From assembly GCF_016587435.1 (NCBI RefSeq), contig NZ_BNJJ01000044.1, positions 1 through 33,078 of the forward strand: a stretch of DNA of 33,078 nucleotides. Direction: 5' to 3'. Position 1 is the stretch's first letter; each line of letters opens with the position of its first letter. The DNA is from Dictyobacter formicarum (GTDB lineage Bacteria > Chloroflexota > Ktedonobacteria > Ktedonobacterales > Ktedonobacteraceae). Below are positions 15,311 through 22,893 of the stretch, piece by piece. The notes under the pieces were generated by a model. That model saw nothing but the letters and a program-made list of their open reading frames with translations. It ran no database searches and was not told the origin of the DNA. A program made the position numbers and the translations under genes.

Positions 15311-17606
15311 GTGTCGCACGGTGAATGTCGATGCTGGCCAGGCCGGCGATCTGGTTACAGAGCGTCGCTACACCTGGATGGGTTGTTTGCGTGGCCGGAT
15401 CGGTCCAGCTGGTTTTTGAGACGCTAGAGTCTGCCAGTTGATCCAACTGGGTACGCTGATTCTGGGCCGCTTTCAAATCGGTTTTGTTCAGTTTGCTAAG
15501 CTGGATGGCCAGGTCGTGCATCTTGTTGATCAGGTTGGTGAAGGCGATCAGGTGGGCATCAATAGCCCTGGCTGACGTTATCTGGCTCGCGCTCGCGCCC
15601 GGGGCAGCTACGATACCTGCCAGGTGCAGCCTGATGTGCTGTAGATGGCCGTGAAGGTTGGTAAGTTGTTTGCATTCCAGCAGGCCAATCTTGCTTTCGT
15701 TCAGGATATTTTTTTCGGGGGTGGCTGGCAGGTGACCACTGGCCTGCACCTCTATTGCCGCGCAGGGACCATCCATGTAATACAGCATGTCCGTCAACTT
15801 CTGGCGCATGATCACAGGATCCTGTTGATTTTTGACGTCCGCAGCCTCTTTCTGTATCTGTTCTACATCGTGCTGAAACCAGAAGTCGATGCCATTATGT
15901 AACCCACGGGTATCCAGTGTCTGATCGCTGGCCAGCAGGTGACGCAGATGGTCTAGTTGACTAAATTTCTCTGGATCACCGGGTCGCGGTTGATCGGGAA
16001 TGTTGCCGGTGTAGCGCCATGCTTTGGTGTCTAAAAATGGGGTTATGGCCTGGTTATTGGGTGCATTTTCGGTAATTACAAAGGCACTCATGGTGGCCAG
16101 CAGGTTCTGATGGTTGGGACTCTTATAGTTGAGTGTGCCTGCTCCGTTTTTGATGGACACTGTACCTAACAGGAGGGCATCATTCTCTGGTTGTTGCTTA
16201 TCATAGAGCCAGGCCTTGTACACTTTTCCTTCTGCTGGTGGGGCCACATTTTTGAGGTTGAGCATGACGCCGTCATTGATGGTCAGATTATTGCTGTCCA
16301 GCGCGTTGCCGGTATTGTAGAAGGATATTTGCCCCACGACTGTATTGGTGGGACTGGCTGCTCCCGAGGGAAACAGGGTGATGACCTTATTCATGATGGT
16401 GGCTCCGATGATCAGCACAACCAGCAGCGCGACGAAAATAGGCCAGAGATTTCTCCAGATCCTGTTGGCGGAGGCAGACGTTGCTGGCGCTGGAGGCGCT
16501 ACAGGCTCTGCGGGCGCCTTTGGGGGCGCTGCCACTGATGCAGCCGGCGCCGATGTCTGCGTCGTGTTCGTGTGTGGTTCCGCACCGGACACCTGGGTTT
16601 TTGTTAAGCCAACCGATATGATCGTTGGCAGCGAAGACTCGGTATCCTCTTTCTGCGTTGCTGTTTCAACTGGTAGCGGTGGTGGTAGAGAGGGTTGGCT
16701 ATTGCTGTTTTTAACCCGTAGCCGTTCGGGAATTGGAACGTGGAAGGCGTTAGCCAGGGCTATAGTCATTGAGGTGGCGTTAGCAAAGCGCTGGGCCGGA
16801 TCTTTGGCCATGGCATGCTTGATGACAACATCTATCTCGGCCGGCAGCTTGGGATTAATCAGCGTGGGAGGGGTGGGCTCGTCCTGCATATGCTGGCGCA
16901 TGACCGCGTAGGCATTATCTCCTCTGAAAGGTGGCGTGCCGGTGCAGATTTCGTAGAGGATAACTCCCAGCGAATACAGGTCGCTTTTGGTGCTGACCTC
17001 TGTGCCCTGAACCTGTTCGGGGGCGATGTACAGCGGCGTGCCCATTAATGCTCCTATTTCTGTTGGCCCCTGGGCGCCGATAATCTTGACCAGGCCAAAA
17101 TCGCTGAGAATAGGTTCTCCCATTGGATTAAGTTCGGTATTGGTGCTATCCAGTAAAATGTTCGATGGCTTAATGTCGCGGTGCACAATGTTTTTTCGAT
17201 GCGCATAATCAAGCGCCTGGCTGATAGAGGCGAAAAGTTCGACAATCTCTTCCGGGGTTGGAAATTGGCTGGCGCGGGAGGTGCGATGGATATATTTATC
17301 TAGCGTGGGACCATCAACGAATTCCATCACCAGGTAGGGTTCGCAGCCTTCCTCTTCTGGACCTGGAATGTGTAAGTCGAAGACCTGCACGATATTTGGG
17401 TGATGCAGCTGGGCGATGGCCTGACCTTCGTTGATGAAGCGGGTCATCGAACCAGGGGTGACGTACTTGAGATCTGCATGGAGAATCTTCACTGCTACAA
17501 AACGGCGTAATTCTGGGTGCAGCGCTTTCCAGACCTGCGCCATGCCGCCAGTGCCAATCGGCTCCAATAATTCATATTTTCCAAAGCAATTTGGCTCTTT
17601 ATTCAT
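15300..17606 (-). CDS. Transmembrane Ser/Thr protein kinase with outer RskA-like domain
   Basis: A 768-aa PknB-type receptor kinase. The kinase domain occupies about residues 10-285: glycine loop IGTGGMAQV, ATP lysine K40 (VAVKIL), catalytic loop HRDIKPSN (142-149), DFG (169-171) and the APEQ segment. A Pro/Ala/Thr-rich linker (about 300-380) leads to one transmembrane helix (about 387-409). Outside is a domain with GQISFYNTG, KVYKAWLYDK and GTLNYKSP, resembling the C-terminal domain of anti-sigma-K factors (RskA), then an alpha-helical region with several cysteines. There are no PASTA repeats. It presumably phosphorylates cytoplasmic proteins in response to an envelope signal. ATG 17606 is preceded by GGAAAG. 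It overlaps the convergent LLM gene by 11 bp and is otherwise alone. Confidence 0.92.
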   Translation of the reverse strand: MNKEPNCFGKYELLEPIGTGGMAQVWKALHPELRRFVAVKILHADLKYVTPGSMTRFINEGQAIAQLHHPNIVQVFDLHIPGPEEEGCEPYLVMEFVDGPTLDKYIHRTSRASQFPTPEEIVELFASISQALDYAHRKNIVHRDIKPSNILLDSTNTELNPMGEPILSDFGLVKIIGAQGPTEIGALMGTPLYIAPEQVQGTEVSTKSDLYSLGVILYEICTGTPPFRGDNAYAVMRQHMQDEPTPPTLINPKLPAEIDVVIKHAMAKDPAQRFANATSMTIALANAFHVPIPERLRVKNSNSQPSLPPPLPVETATQKEDTESSLPTIISVGLTKTQVSGAEPHTNTTQTSAPAASVAAPPKAPAEPVAPPAPATSASANRIWRNLWPIFVALLVVLIIGATIMNKVITLFPSGAASPTNTVVGQISFYNTGNALDSNNLTINDGVMLNLKNVAPPAEGKVYKAWLYDKQQPENDALLLGTVSIKNGAGTLNYKSPNHQNLLATMSAFVITENAPNNQAITPFLDTKAWRYTGNIPDQPRPGDPEKFSQLDHLRHLLASDQTLDTRGLHNGIDFWFQHDVEQIQKEAADVKNQQDPVIMRQKLTDMLYYMDGPCAAIEVQASGHLPATPEKNILNESKIGLLECKQLTNLHGHLQHIRLHLAGIVAAPGASASQITSARAIDAHLIAFTNLINKMHDLAIQLSKLNKTDLKAAQNQRTQLDQLADSSVSKTSWTDPATQTTHPGVATLCNQIAGLASIDIHRATPTA

Positions 17607-17784
17607 GAACTTTCCTTAGTCTGACAGAATGCAGTGCATTTTGAAAAATAAAAATAAGTACATCGCACTACTTTATCATACACGCTGGTCAATATCGTGT
17701 CAAAAAGTGCACAATAGTGCAAAGCTAGCAAAGTTGGGATCAAGAGTGATAATTTTAAGCTAAAGTGAAAAAGAAGGAAGAAAC

Positions 17785-17830
17785 TCGTGGGGCGACCCTT
17801 TCGGGTGCTTGCTCGATTCTCACTCAAAAA
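17785..17830. repeat. Possible degenerate left arm of repeat family A
   Basis: CTCGTGGGGCGACCCTTTCG followed by GGTGCTTGCTCG and a run of A resembles the family A left arm (TGCGCCCCTTGCGGGCGCTT, then GAAAAA), with several mismatches. It abuts the GH1 remnant. The match is weak and could be coincidence. Confidence 0.25.
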
Positions 17831-17841
17831 ACGCGCCTGAA

Positions 17842-18184
17842 AAGCGATATGGGTTGGGAGATTGATCTCTGGGGCGTGGCCGATATTATTAGCTGGTTAC
17901 AATACGAATATGTGATCCCCGCTATACTGATTACAGAAAATGGTGCTGCCTTCGAAGATCGCGTTGAGGCGAATGGAAGGATCGTTGACGTGCGCCGTCT
18001 TTAGTATTTGCGTGAGCATATCGATGCCATCGGCAGGAGTATTCAGCAATCGGATAGTATGCCCATTCGGGGTTTTTTTGCCTGGTCGTTGTTGGATAAC
18101 TATGAATGGGCCGAAAGATATAGTAAACGCTTCGGCTTAGTCTACATCGATTATGATACCCTGACCCGTATTGTAAAAAGATAG
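17842..18184 (+). pseudogene. GH1 beta-glucosidase, 5'-truncated remnant with in-frame amber stop
   Basis: The frame reads SDMGWEIDLWG, then PAILITENGAAFED (the GH1 nucleophile motif with its glutamate), DVRRL, a TAG at 18002-18004, and continues in the same frame with [30 protein letters not shown] and [13 protein letters not shown] to TAG 18182-18184. All of this is the expected C-terminal quarter of a glycoside hydrolase family 1 enzyme. About 320 N-terminal residues, including the acid/base NEP motif, are missing, and no start codon with a ribosome site is present. The frame is intact across the amber codon, so the stop may be a recent CAG-to-TAG type change. It is a decayed gene; a product would be inactive. 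Confidence 0.88.
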
Positions 18185-18278
18185 TGGTCTATGATATGCA
18201 TCCTTTCCGGCATTAGGAAATGCTCAACGATATGACTGGACAACAATATGACCGGTGGAACTCAAAACGTTCCATTTA

Positions 18279-18313
18279 TTGGTGCAAAAAGTATGCACTT
18301 TTCGCACTAATTA
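18279..18313. repeat. Family C palindrome, second copy
   Basis: TTGGTGCAAAAAGT, a 4-base centre and ACTTTTCGCACTAA form an imperfect hairpin (two G-T pairs in about 15). The sequence differs from the perfect palindrome at 6801-6838 at only about four of 32 core positions. Its right end supplies the TAA that closes the frame before the open stretch starting at 18315. Confidence 0.6.
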
Positions 18314-18314
18314 A

Positions 18315-18425
18315 GAAAGGTGGCATGGAGCGCTTTTTCGAACTAACCAGGATGCACAAACAGGAACTTATTGGCTCCTGAAAGCATGTCGTTTGGCTCT
18401 GGATAAAGGCATATACGATGAGTGA
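18315..18425 (+). pseudogene. Start-less 36-codon open frame, possible truncated gene
   Basis: From the base after the family C palindrome, one frame stays open to TGA 18423-18425 and reads in part TNQDAQTGTYWLLKACRLAL, then DKGIYDE. The composition looks protein-like (helical, balanced charge), but there is no ATG or GTG start and I do not recognise the family. Its stop overlaps the ATG of the next gene by 8 bp, as in coupled operons. That suggests the 3' end of a gene whose front was lost at the palindrome. Chance remains possible. Confidence 0.3.
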
Positions 18426-18642
18426 AGTAGAAAAATTGCGCGAGAAAATTGCTCTGGAGTGCCAGGCCATGCATCGCTTGATGTATGATTTTGCCATTGT
18501 CTCCAAACATGAGACTATTGCCCATCACTATGATGCAATTGCAGGTTATCAAGGTCAGTTAGAGTCGCTGGTAGGTAATGTGGAAGCTTCCCTGATTACT
18601 GCCGAGACATATGTTAATGCTATCGAGCGGCCTGGCCTTTAG
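18418..18642 (+). CDS. Small helical protein of unknown function
   Basis: A 74-aa protein beginning MSEVEKLREKIALECQAMHR, rich in charged residues and apparently all alpha-helical, with regularly spaced hydrophobics and several His. No signal peptide or membrane segment is seen. ATG 18418 has AAAGG about nine bases upstream, and the ATG overlaps the stop of the preceding open frame. The composition and clear start argue for a real gene, possibly a lineage-specific protein of Ktedonobacteria. No motif indicates a role. It is followed by a short gap and the YkgJ-like gene on the same strand. Confidence 0.55.
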   Translation: MSEVEKLREKIALECQAMHRLMYDFAIVSKHETIAHHYDAIAGYQGQLESLVGNVEASLITAETYVNAIERPGL

Positions 18643-18740
18643 GTCTGTCTGCTTGATGCCCTGGGAGATACCGCATTTCTATTTGGTGATGTTCATGCTA
18701 AAATAGCATTGCAATAATGAACTGAGATAGGACATGGCGA

Positions 18741-19007
18741 ATGGAATGCCGTATTGGCTGTGGCGCTTGCTGTATTGCGCCCTCAATTTCAACCCCTATT
18801 CCTGGCATGCCTGATGGTAAGCCGGCAGGAGTCCGCTGTGTCAATTTGACCAGCGATAACCGCTGCCGGCTGTTTGGTAAGCCTGAGCGCCCGGCTGTCT
18901 GTGTGGCCTTTCAACCCCAGGAAGATATCTGTGGACGCTCTTCACAGGAGGCTCTGCAGATTATTACTACTCTCGAACGGGCTACTGCCCCTATCAGGAA
19001 AAAATGA
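18741..19007 (+). CDS. YkgJ-family cysteine cluster protein
   Basis: An 88-aa protein closely following the E. coli YkgJ pattern. C3, C7, C10 and C11 lie in the N-terminal CRIGCGACCIAPSIS, followed by PIPGMPDGKPAGVRC, then CRLFG, VCVAFQP and DICG. The family (UPF0153, CxxxxCxxCC) is predicted to bind zinc or iron, but its function is unknown. ATG 18741 is preceded by GATAGGAC and starts at the same point as E. coli relatives; an ATG seven bases upstream is out of frame. The last 14 bases overlap the end of the convergent alcohol dehydrogenase gene. The short protein is complete. Confidence 0.9.
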   Translation: MECRIGCGACCIAPSISTPIPGMPDGKPAGVRCVNLTSDNRCRLFGKPERPAVCVAFQPQEDICGRSSQEALQIITTLERATAPIRKK

Positions 19008-20007
19008 TGACGGCCCGTCCTTTCATGGTGCCTGCTTCCAGTTTTGCCAGAATATCCGGTGCCTGCTCCAGGGTTATAGGAGTAATATCGGGCACAATAC
19101 CATGGATAGCACAAAACTCCAGCGTATCGCGTAGATCCTGGCGTGAGCCCGAAGGTGAGCCAACAATATGCATACGATTGTGAATCATCACACCTGGATT
19201 GGCGGTGAGCGGAGTGGCATCGAATCCCATGATGACCAGCGTTCCATCAGGCGCGAGGCCTGGTAGGGCGGCATTGGCCTGCGCGGTCGTTGGTGCTGTA
19301 TTGAGAATAACATCCGCGCCCCCATCCCATTGTTGAAGTGCTAGCGCGATATCTGTCTCCGACGAGGCGATAAATTTTTCGGCTCCCAGCGATTGGGCAA
19401 GTTTTTCTGCTTCACCCCTGGCGCGTGAAACGATCGCCACCCGCCCCCCCATGGCGATAGCGATACGTACGGCCAGGTGTCCCAGACCGCCCAGACCCAG
19501 CACAGCTACTTTTTGGCCGGGCTTAAAGTTGCCCTGGCGTAATCCATTAAAGACCGTGAGTCCCGCATCCATCAACGGCGCGGCATGCATAAAGTCAATT
19601 TTATCTGGCAAAGGAGCTACAAAAGCTGCTGGCGCCAGCATATACTCTTGGTAGCCACCCTCTACGTTGACGCCAGTGATTTTGCCTTCGGGACAAAGCA
19701 CCTCTTTGCCACGTACACATTGGATGCAGTGTCCACAGGATGAGTAGAGCCAGGGAATGCCTACGCGGGTACCCAGTGCGGGCCAGGAGACATACTCTCC
19801 CAACTCCTCGACAACTCCAGCCACTTCATGCCCTGGAATAGTCGGAAAGCTGGCGAAGGGAAAGTGTCCCTGGATCAGGTCAACATCCGAATGGCAGATC
19901 CCACAGGCATGGACATGTACCAGTACCTGTCCCGGACCTGGTTTTGGGCGTTCGCGTTCGATGATCTTTAACTCTTGTCCTGGCGCGCTTATCTGTGCCG
20001 CTTTCAA
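18994..20007 (-). CDS. Zinc-dependent alcohol dehydrogenase
   Basis: A 337-aa medium-chain dehydrogenase oxidising alcohols with NAD(P). Catalytic zinc ligands are C38 (GICHSD) and H60-E61 (PGHEVAG). The third position is Asp in PLMDAGLTVF instead of the common Cys, a known variant. The structural zinc is held by C91, C94, C97 and C105. GLGGLGHLAV is the nucleotide-binding turn. The enzyme belongs to the AdhA/AdhP-like branch; the physiological alcohol is not predictable. The start is TTG 20007 because AAAGGAAAA lies at a suitable distance and the protein then begins MKAAQI as usual. It is 44 bp downstream of the UBP zinc-finger gene on the same strand, a likely two-gene operon, and overlaps the convergent ykgJ-like gene by 14 bp. 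Confidence 0.92.
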   Translation of the reverse strand: MKAAQISAPGQELKIIERERPKPGPGQVLVHVHACGICHSDVDLIQGHFPFASFPTIPGHEVAGVVEELGEYVSWPALGTRVGIPWLYSSCGHCIQCVRGKEVLCPEGKITGVNVEGGYQEYMLAPAAFVAPLPDKIDFMHAAPLMDAGLTVFNGLRQGNFKPGQKVAVLGLGGLGHLAVRIAIAMGGRVAIVSRARGEAEKLAQSLGAEKFIASSETDIALALQQWDGGADVILNTAPTTAQANAALPGLAPDGTLVIMGFDATPLTANPGVMIHNRMHIVGSPSGSRQDLRDTLEFCAIHGIVPDITPITLEQAPDILAKLEAGTMKGRAVIIFS

Positions 20008-20051
20008 TCTGTTTTCCTTTCTGCGTGACCGGGACCGTTTCGCTTTTTGTT

Positions 20052-20321
20052 CTACTCGCTAAAGTCTAGCTCGACCTGATCGACATAGCACCAGCCCCAG
20101 TCTTCGCCTTTCTCAAATGAGGCTATGATGGGATGCTGGGTCTGATGAAAGTGTTTGGTTGCGTGCTTGTTTTTTGATGAGTCGCAACAACCTACATGCC
20201 CACATGTCAGGCAGATGCGTAGATGAACCCAATCGTCGCCGGTTTGTAAGCATTCTTCACAGCCGGGTGCGCTGGGTATAACTTCCTGGATCTGGTCAAT
20301 GTGCGTACATACTATTGCCAT
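20052..20321 (-). CDS. Stand-alone UBP-type zinc-finger protein
   Basis: An 89-aa protein consisting of one ZnF-UBP domain. Zinc ligands can be placed at C5, H7, C21, C24, C37, C40, C45 and several His in KHATKHFHQTQHPI. The surrounding RICLTCGHVGC and TKHFHQTQHP are the family signatures. In eukaryotes this domain binds the free C-terminus of ubiquitin. Bacterial single-domain copies are common in actinobacteria and Chloroflexota; their partner is unknown. ATG 20321 is set by AAGGAGAAGG just upstream, which excludes the longer frame to 20342. It lies directly ahead of the alcohol dehydrogenase gene and probably shares its transcript. Confidence 0.88.
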   Translation of the reverse strand: MAIVCTHIDQIQEVIPSAPGCEECLQTGDDWVHLRICLTCGHVGCCDSSKNKHATKHFHQTQHPIIASFEKGEDWGWCYVDQVELDFSE

Positions 20322-20530
20322 ACCCTTCTCCTTTGTCAACACTATGTTGTAAAAAGCATCTGGAAAAGCCGCTCAGACGCGGCTAGCTTTGCCGCCAGGA
20401 AAACACATATGCCTCCCTGGCGCTCTTTGTGATATCTCTTGTCACTATAACATGCGAAACAAAACGACGGAAGATGAGCTTAGCTATTGCTTGAACTGAT
20501 ATGCGCTGTTAGCGTATCTACCTTTGTATC

Positions 20531-20731
20531 TCAATCTGTCCGATAAGAGTACATCCAATCCGAAGCCTTAGGATTGGCGAAGAGCTTGAGAAAGAGGGGG
20601 GTGGTTAGATCACGGAACCATTGTTGCAGCGGGCGCGTGATGTGTTTCCCAGAGTCGCCGCGCTTTCCGACATCATACATCTTGATGGCCTCCTGCTCTC
20701 CGAACAATTGAGCAAGATTCGAGAAGTTTTC
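20531..20731 (-). pseudogene. C-terminal remnant of an FAD-dependent monooxygenase-like protein
   Basis: On the minus strand 66 codons stay open between two stops (TAG at 20732-20734 and TGA at 20531-20533). They include EQEAIKMYDVGKRGDSGK, then PLQQWFRDLTTPLFLKLFA and NPKASDWMYSYRTD. This pattern (an arginine/lysine-rich helix, then a PLFLK segment and an aromatic tail ending before an Asp) resembles the C-terminus of FAD-dependent aromatic-ring monooxygenases. Only an internal ATG (20680) is available and it has no ribosome site. I read it as the 3' scrap of a lost gene; the family assignment is tentative. The rest of the 20322-20831 gap holds the promoter region of the UBP gene and nothing else I can name. 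Confidence 0.4.
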
Positions 20732-20831
20732 CTAAGTCTGATGGGGTATACTGAGTCTGATCGGAGAAACGTAACTCGGTTGGTATACTTATAAATAGCT
20801 ACTGACGATCAATAGAAAGGATAGAGGAAAT

Positions 20832-21203
20832 ATGTTCACGAAAATTGGCACCATCACTATAGGCGTCAGCGATCAGGACAAAGCCCTCGATTTTTATGTT
20901 AACAAGCTCGGCTTTGAAAAGATAGACGACCAGCCCATGAGCGAAACTGAGCGCTGGCTTGAAATTGCTCTTCCCGGCACACAGACTCATATCATGCTCG
21001 GCCTGCGCGGCCAGAGCGGCAGCGACAGAACGGGCATGACTGGCTTCGTCCTGCATGCCGACAATATAGAAGAAACCTGCGCAACGCTCAAAGCTCGTGG
21101 AGTCACTATTACTCATGAGCTCACCACTGAACCCTGGGGCAAATGGGCCCAGTTCACCGATCTCGATAACAACGAATTTGGTATCTGGGCACCCGCCTGG
21201 TAG
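20832..21203 (+). CDS. VOC (glyoxalase/bleomycin-resistance) superfamily protein
   Basis: A 123-aa single VOC unit of two beta-alpha-beta-beta-beta modules. It begins FTKIGTITIGVSDQDKALDF followed by YVNKLGF, the usual first module, and ends with GKWAQFTDLDNNEFGIWAP, where the glutamate is a typical metal ligand. The family includes glyoxalase I-like lyases, dioxygenases and antibiotic-binding proteins; length and sequence suggest a small uncharacterised member (PhnB/YaeR-like). ATG 20832 has AGAGGAAAT upstream. It stands alone and converges on the glycosyltransferase with a 50-bp gap. Confidence 0.88.
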   Translation: MFTKIGTITIGVSDQDKALDFYVNKLGFEKIDDQPMSETERWLEIALPGTQTHIMLGLRGQSGSDRTGMTGFVLHADNIEETCATLKARGVTITHELTTEPWGKWAQFTDLDNNEFGIWAPAW

Positions 21204-21253
21204 ATTTTCTTTCTCCAGGATTCTTTAAAAACAACCTTCCTGCACCCAGCTAG

Positions 21254-22489
21254 CTAGATATCGGAGATCTGGCGTGTATGCAGGTATTGGAGAATGGCGT
21301 CCACGGCGGCATGGACGCCTCCCGTTTCGGCGATTGTCCGCTGCATCTGCCGCGTGTGCAGGCGGATTGATGGCTGGTGGGCAATATAGTTCACCGCTTC
21401 TTGCAAACTTGTAGCCGTCACCTGTGCTGGCTCCAGGGCAACGCCCAGCTCCAACTCAACTATTCTGCGCGCTGTTAACGCCTGCTCTTGCGTTTGTGGA
21501 ATAACAATCAAAGGCACACCATAAGATAGCGCCTCCATGGTGCTATTCATGCCGCCCTGGCTGATAAAGATGCTGGACCTGGCCAGGACATCGAGCTGCG
21601 GTACCTGGGGATGGACGATAAAATTCTCCGGTAATGTGGTACCCAGTTCGGTCAGCGCAACATGCTGACCAATCGCCATCACTACCTGCCAGGGCGTACT
21701 GGCAAAGGCCTGTAAGCATGTCCTGTAGAAGTCGGGCAACTCATTGAAAGAGGTTCCCAGCGCGATGTAGAGCGTTGGCTGTTTACGCAGGTACTCCAAC
21801 GGAAAATCATGAGCATTATAGCGGGGCAGGATGCAGGGTCCGACAAAATTGAAGCGCGCGTCAAATGTCTCGCCCGCATATTGAAATGCTCGCGGCAGCA
21901 TCACCAGCGTCAGGGGTTCCACATGGGTAAAGAGATCTTTAAATTCAAAGGCTGGAACCTGGTACGCGGCGCAGAGCTCATGTAGTTGAGCATTCAGAGC
22001 AGACAGCTGCGCGCCCATCTCATCAGCATCTGTGAGTGGTACCGATTGATGCATAATCGAAAAAAACTGAAAGTAGTCGTTGAAGGCGTAGGTAGGATGT
22101 ACGAGAATGGCGGGCACATGCAAGATCTGGGCCAGCATGCGACCCCAGAGCGCGGTCTGAGTATAAATAATGCCGTCTGGTTGCTGGTTGCCGGCTAGCG
22201 TATCTAAGATCTGTGGCAATAGCAAGCGGCACTCCTTGAGTATCTGCTCACCGATTACCACTGATCGTTCAGAGCTGTTCTGAGCACCGGTCAGTTGAGC
22301 TAGCCGATGAATATCCAGGCTCGAAATATAACTACGGAAAGTTGCCCCCGTTGCTTCGATCGGCCGGCGAAATTCGTCTGTCAGATAGTAAGTGACCTGC
22401 TCGCCACGCGTGATTAGACCCTGAACGATTGCTAGCGTGGGATTGACGTTTCCTTGCTGTGGAATGTTAAAACAAAGATATGTTGACAT
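21254..22489 (-). CDS. MGT-type glycosyltransferase (GT1, macrolide-glycosyltransferase family)
   Basis: A 411-aa GT-B fold glycosyltransferase. The N-terminal acceptor domain opens STYLCFNIPQQGNVNPTLAI with the HG-like turn replaced by QG-N-V-N-P. The C-terminal donor domain has SIFISQGGMNSTMEALSYG, then VPLIVIPQTQEQALTARRI, the UDP-sugar signature of the MGT/UGT family, with the usual His replaced by Gln in SQGGMNS. Relatives glycosylate macrolides, flavonoids or sterol-like compounds, for self-protection, detoxification or synthesis. ATG 22489 follows AAGGAG with eight bases between; GTG 22498 is too close to that site. No natural-product cluster is adjacent, so a detoxifying role is equally likely. 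An AT-rich 400-bp gap lies upstream. Confidence 0.88.
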   Translation of the reverse strand: MSTYLCFNIPQQGNVNPTLAIVQGLITRGEQVTYYLTDEFRRPIEATGATFRSYISSLDIHRLAQLTGAQNSSERSVVIGEQILKECRLLLPQILDTLAGNQQPDGIIYTQTALWGRMLAQILHVPAILVHPTYAFNDYFQFFSIMHQSVPLTDADEMGAQLSALNAQLHELCAAYQVPAFEFKDLFTHVEPLTLVMLPRAFQYAGETFDARFNFVGPCILPRYNAHDFPLEYLRKQPTLYIALGTSFNELPDFYRTCLQAFASTPWQVVMAIGQHVALTELGTTLPENFIVHPQVPQLDVLARSSIFISQGGMNSTMEALSYGVPLIVIPQTQEQALTARRIVELELGVALEPAQVTATSLQEAVNYIAHQPSIRLHTRQMQRTIAETGGVHAAVDAILQYLHTRQISDI

Positions 22490-22827
22490 CACATACACTC
22501 CTTCTGCCAGGCCATCTTACCCGGTACGGTATCTCTGCAACTGCGGCATACTAGAGCATATCAACACATCATGTGTCTATTGTAGATTGTTTTTTCCTTC
22601 TTCATAAAGTGATAGCATATTGGTTTGATGCTGTCAATATATCTAGCCGTTTTTTACGTAATATTTATCACGCTTTAAAATAAGTAAATAATAATAAATA
22701 TCCATTATATTGTAAAATATGGATATTACGAATATTTATGTATAAAGCAAGCAAAAAATCACGCATCAAAAAACGTTTAATTGAGCATAAACAACAATAA
22801 AGGCGTGATGGAAAGGTGCTCCGCGCC
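22490..22827. other. AT-rich noncoding region upstream of glycosyltransferase
   Basis: There is no gene here. From about 22600 to 22800 the DNA is very A+T rich (for example TAAGTAAATAATAATAAATA). A 7-bp inverted repeat (ATCACGC near 22758 with GCGTGAT near 22803) encloses part of it. The left edge should contain the promoter of the leftward glycosyltransferase, but no clear hexamer pair stands out. Confidence 0.4.
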
Positions 22828-22865
22828 ATAAAAGCAAGGACATCTATACGATGCCTTGCTTTTAT
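22828..22865. terminator. Terminator of the CopC-like gene
   Basis: A perfect 12-bp stem, ATAAAAGCAAGG (22828-22839) with its complement at 22854-22865, encloses a 14-base loop. It lies 28 bp past the stop of the leftward CopC-like gene. The arm itself supplies the A/T runs, so it can act in both directions. Confidence 0.7.
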
Positions 22866-22893
22866 TTATAGGAGGTGATGTGCAAGCTAGCGC

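Noticed and set aside
16345..16911. Long plus-strand open frame (188 codons) inside the kinase gene
   Set aside because: It is antisense to the linker and kinase domain. Its Gly/Ala/Val-rich translation is the shadow of a Pro/Ala/Thr-rich coding strand, and no start signal is seen.
17603..17827. Minus-strand 74-codon frame upstream of the kinase
   Set aside because: It overlaps the kinase start region, lacks a ribosome site, and has an erratic composition (many Cys, Phe and Leu).
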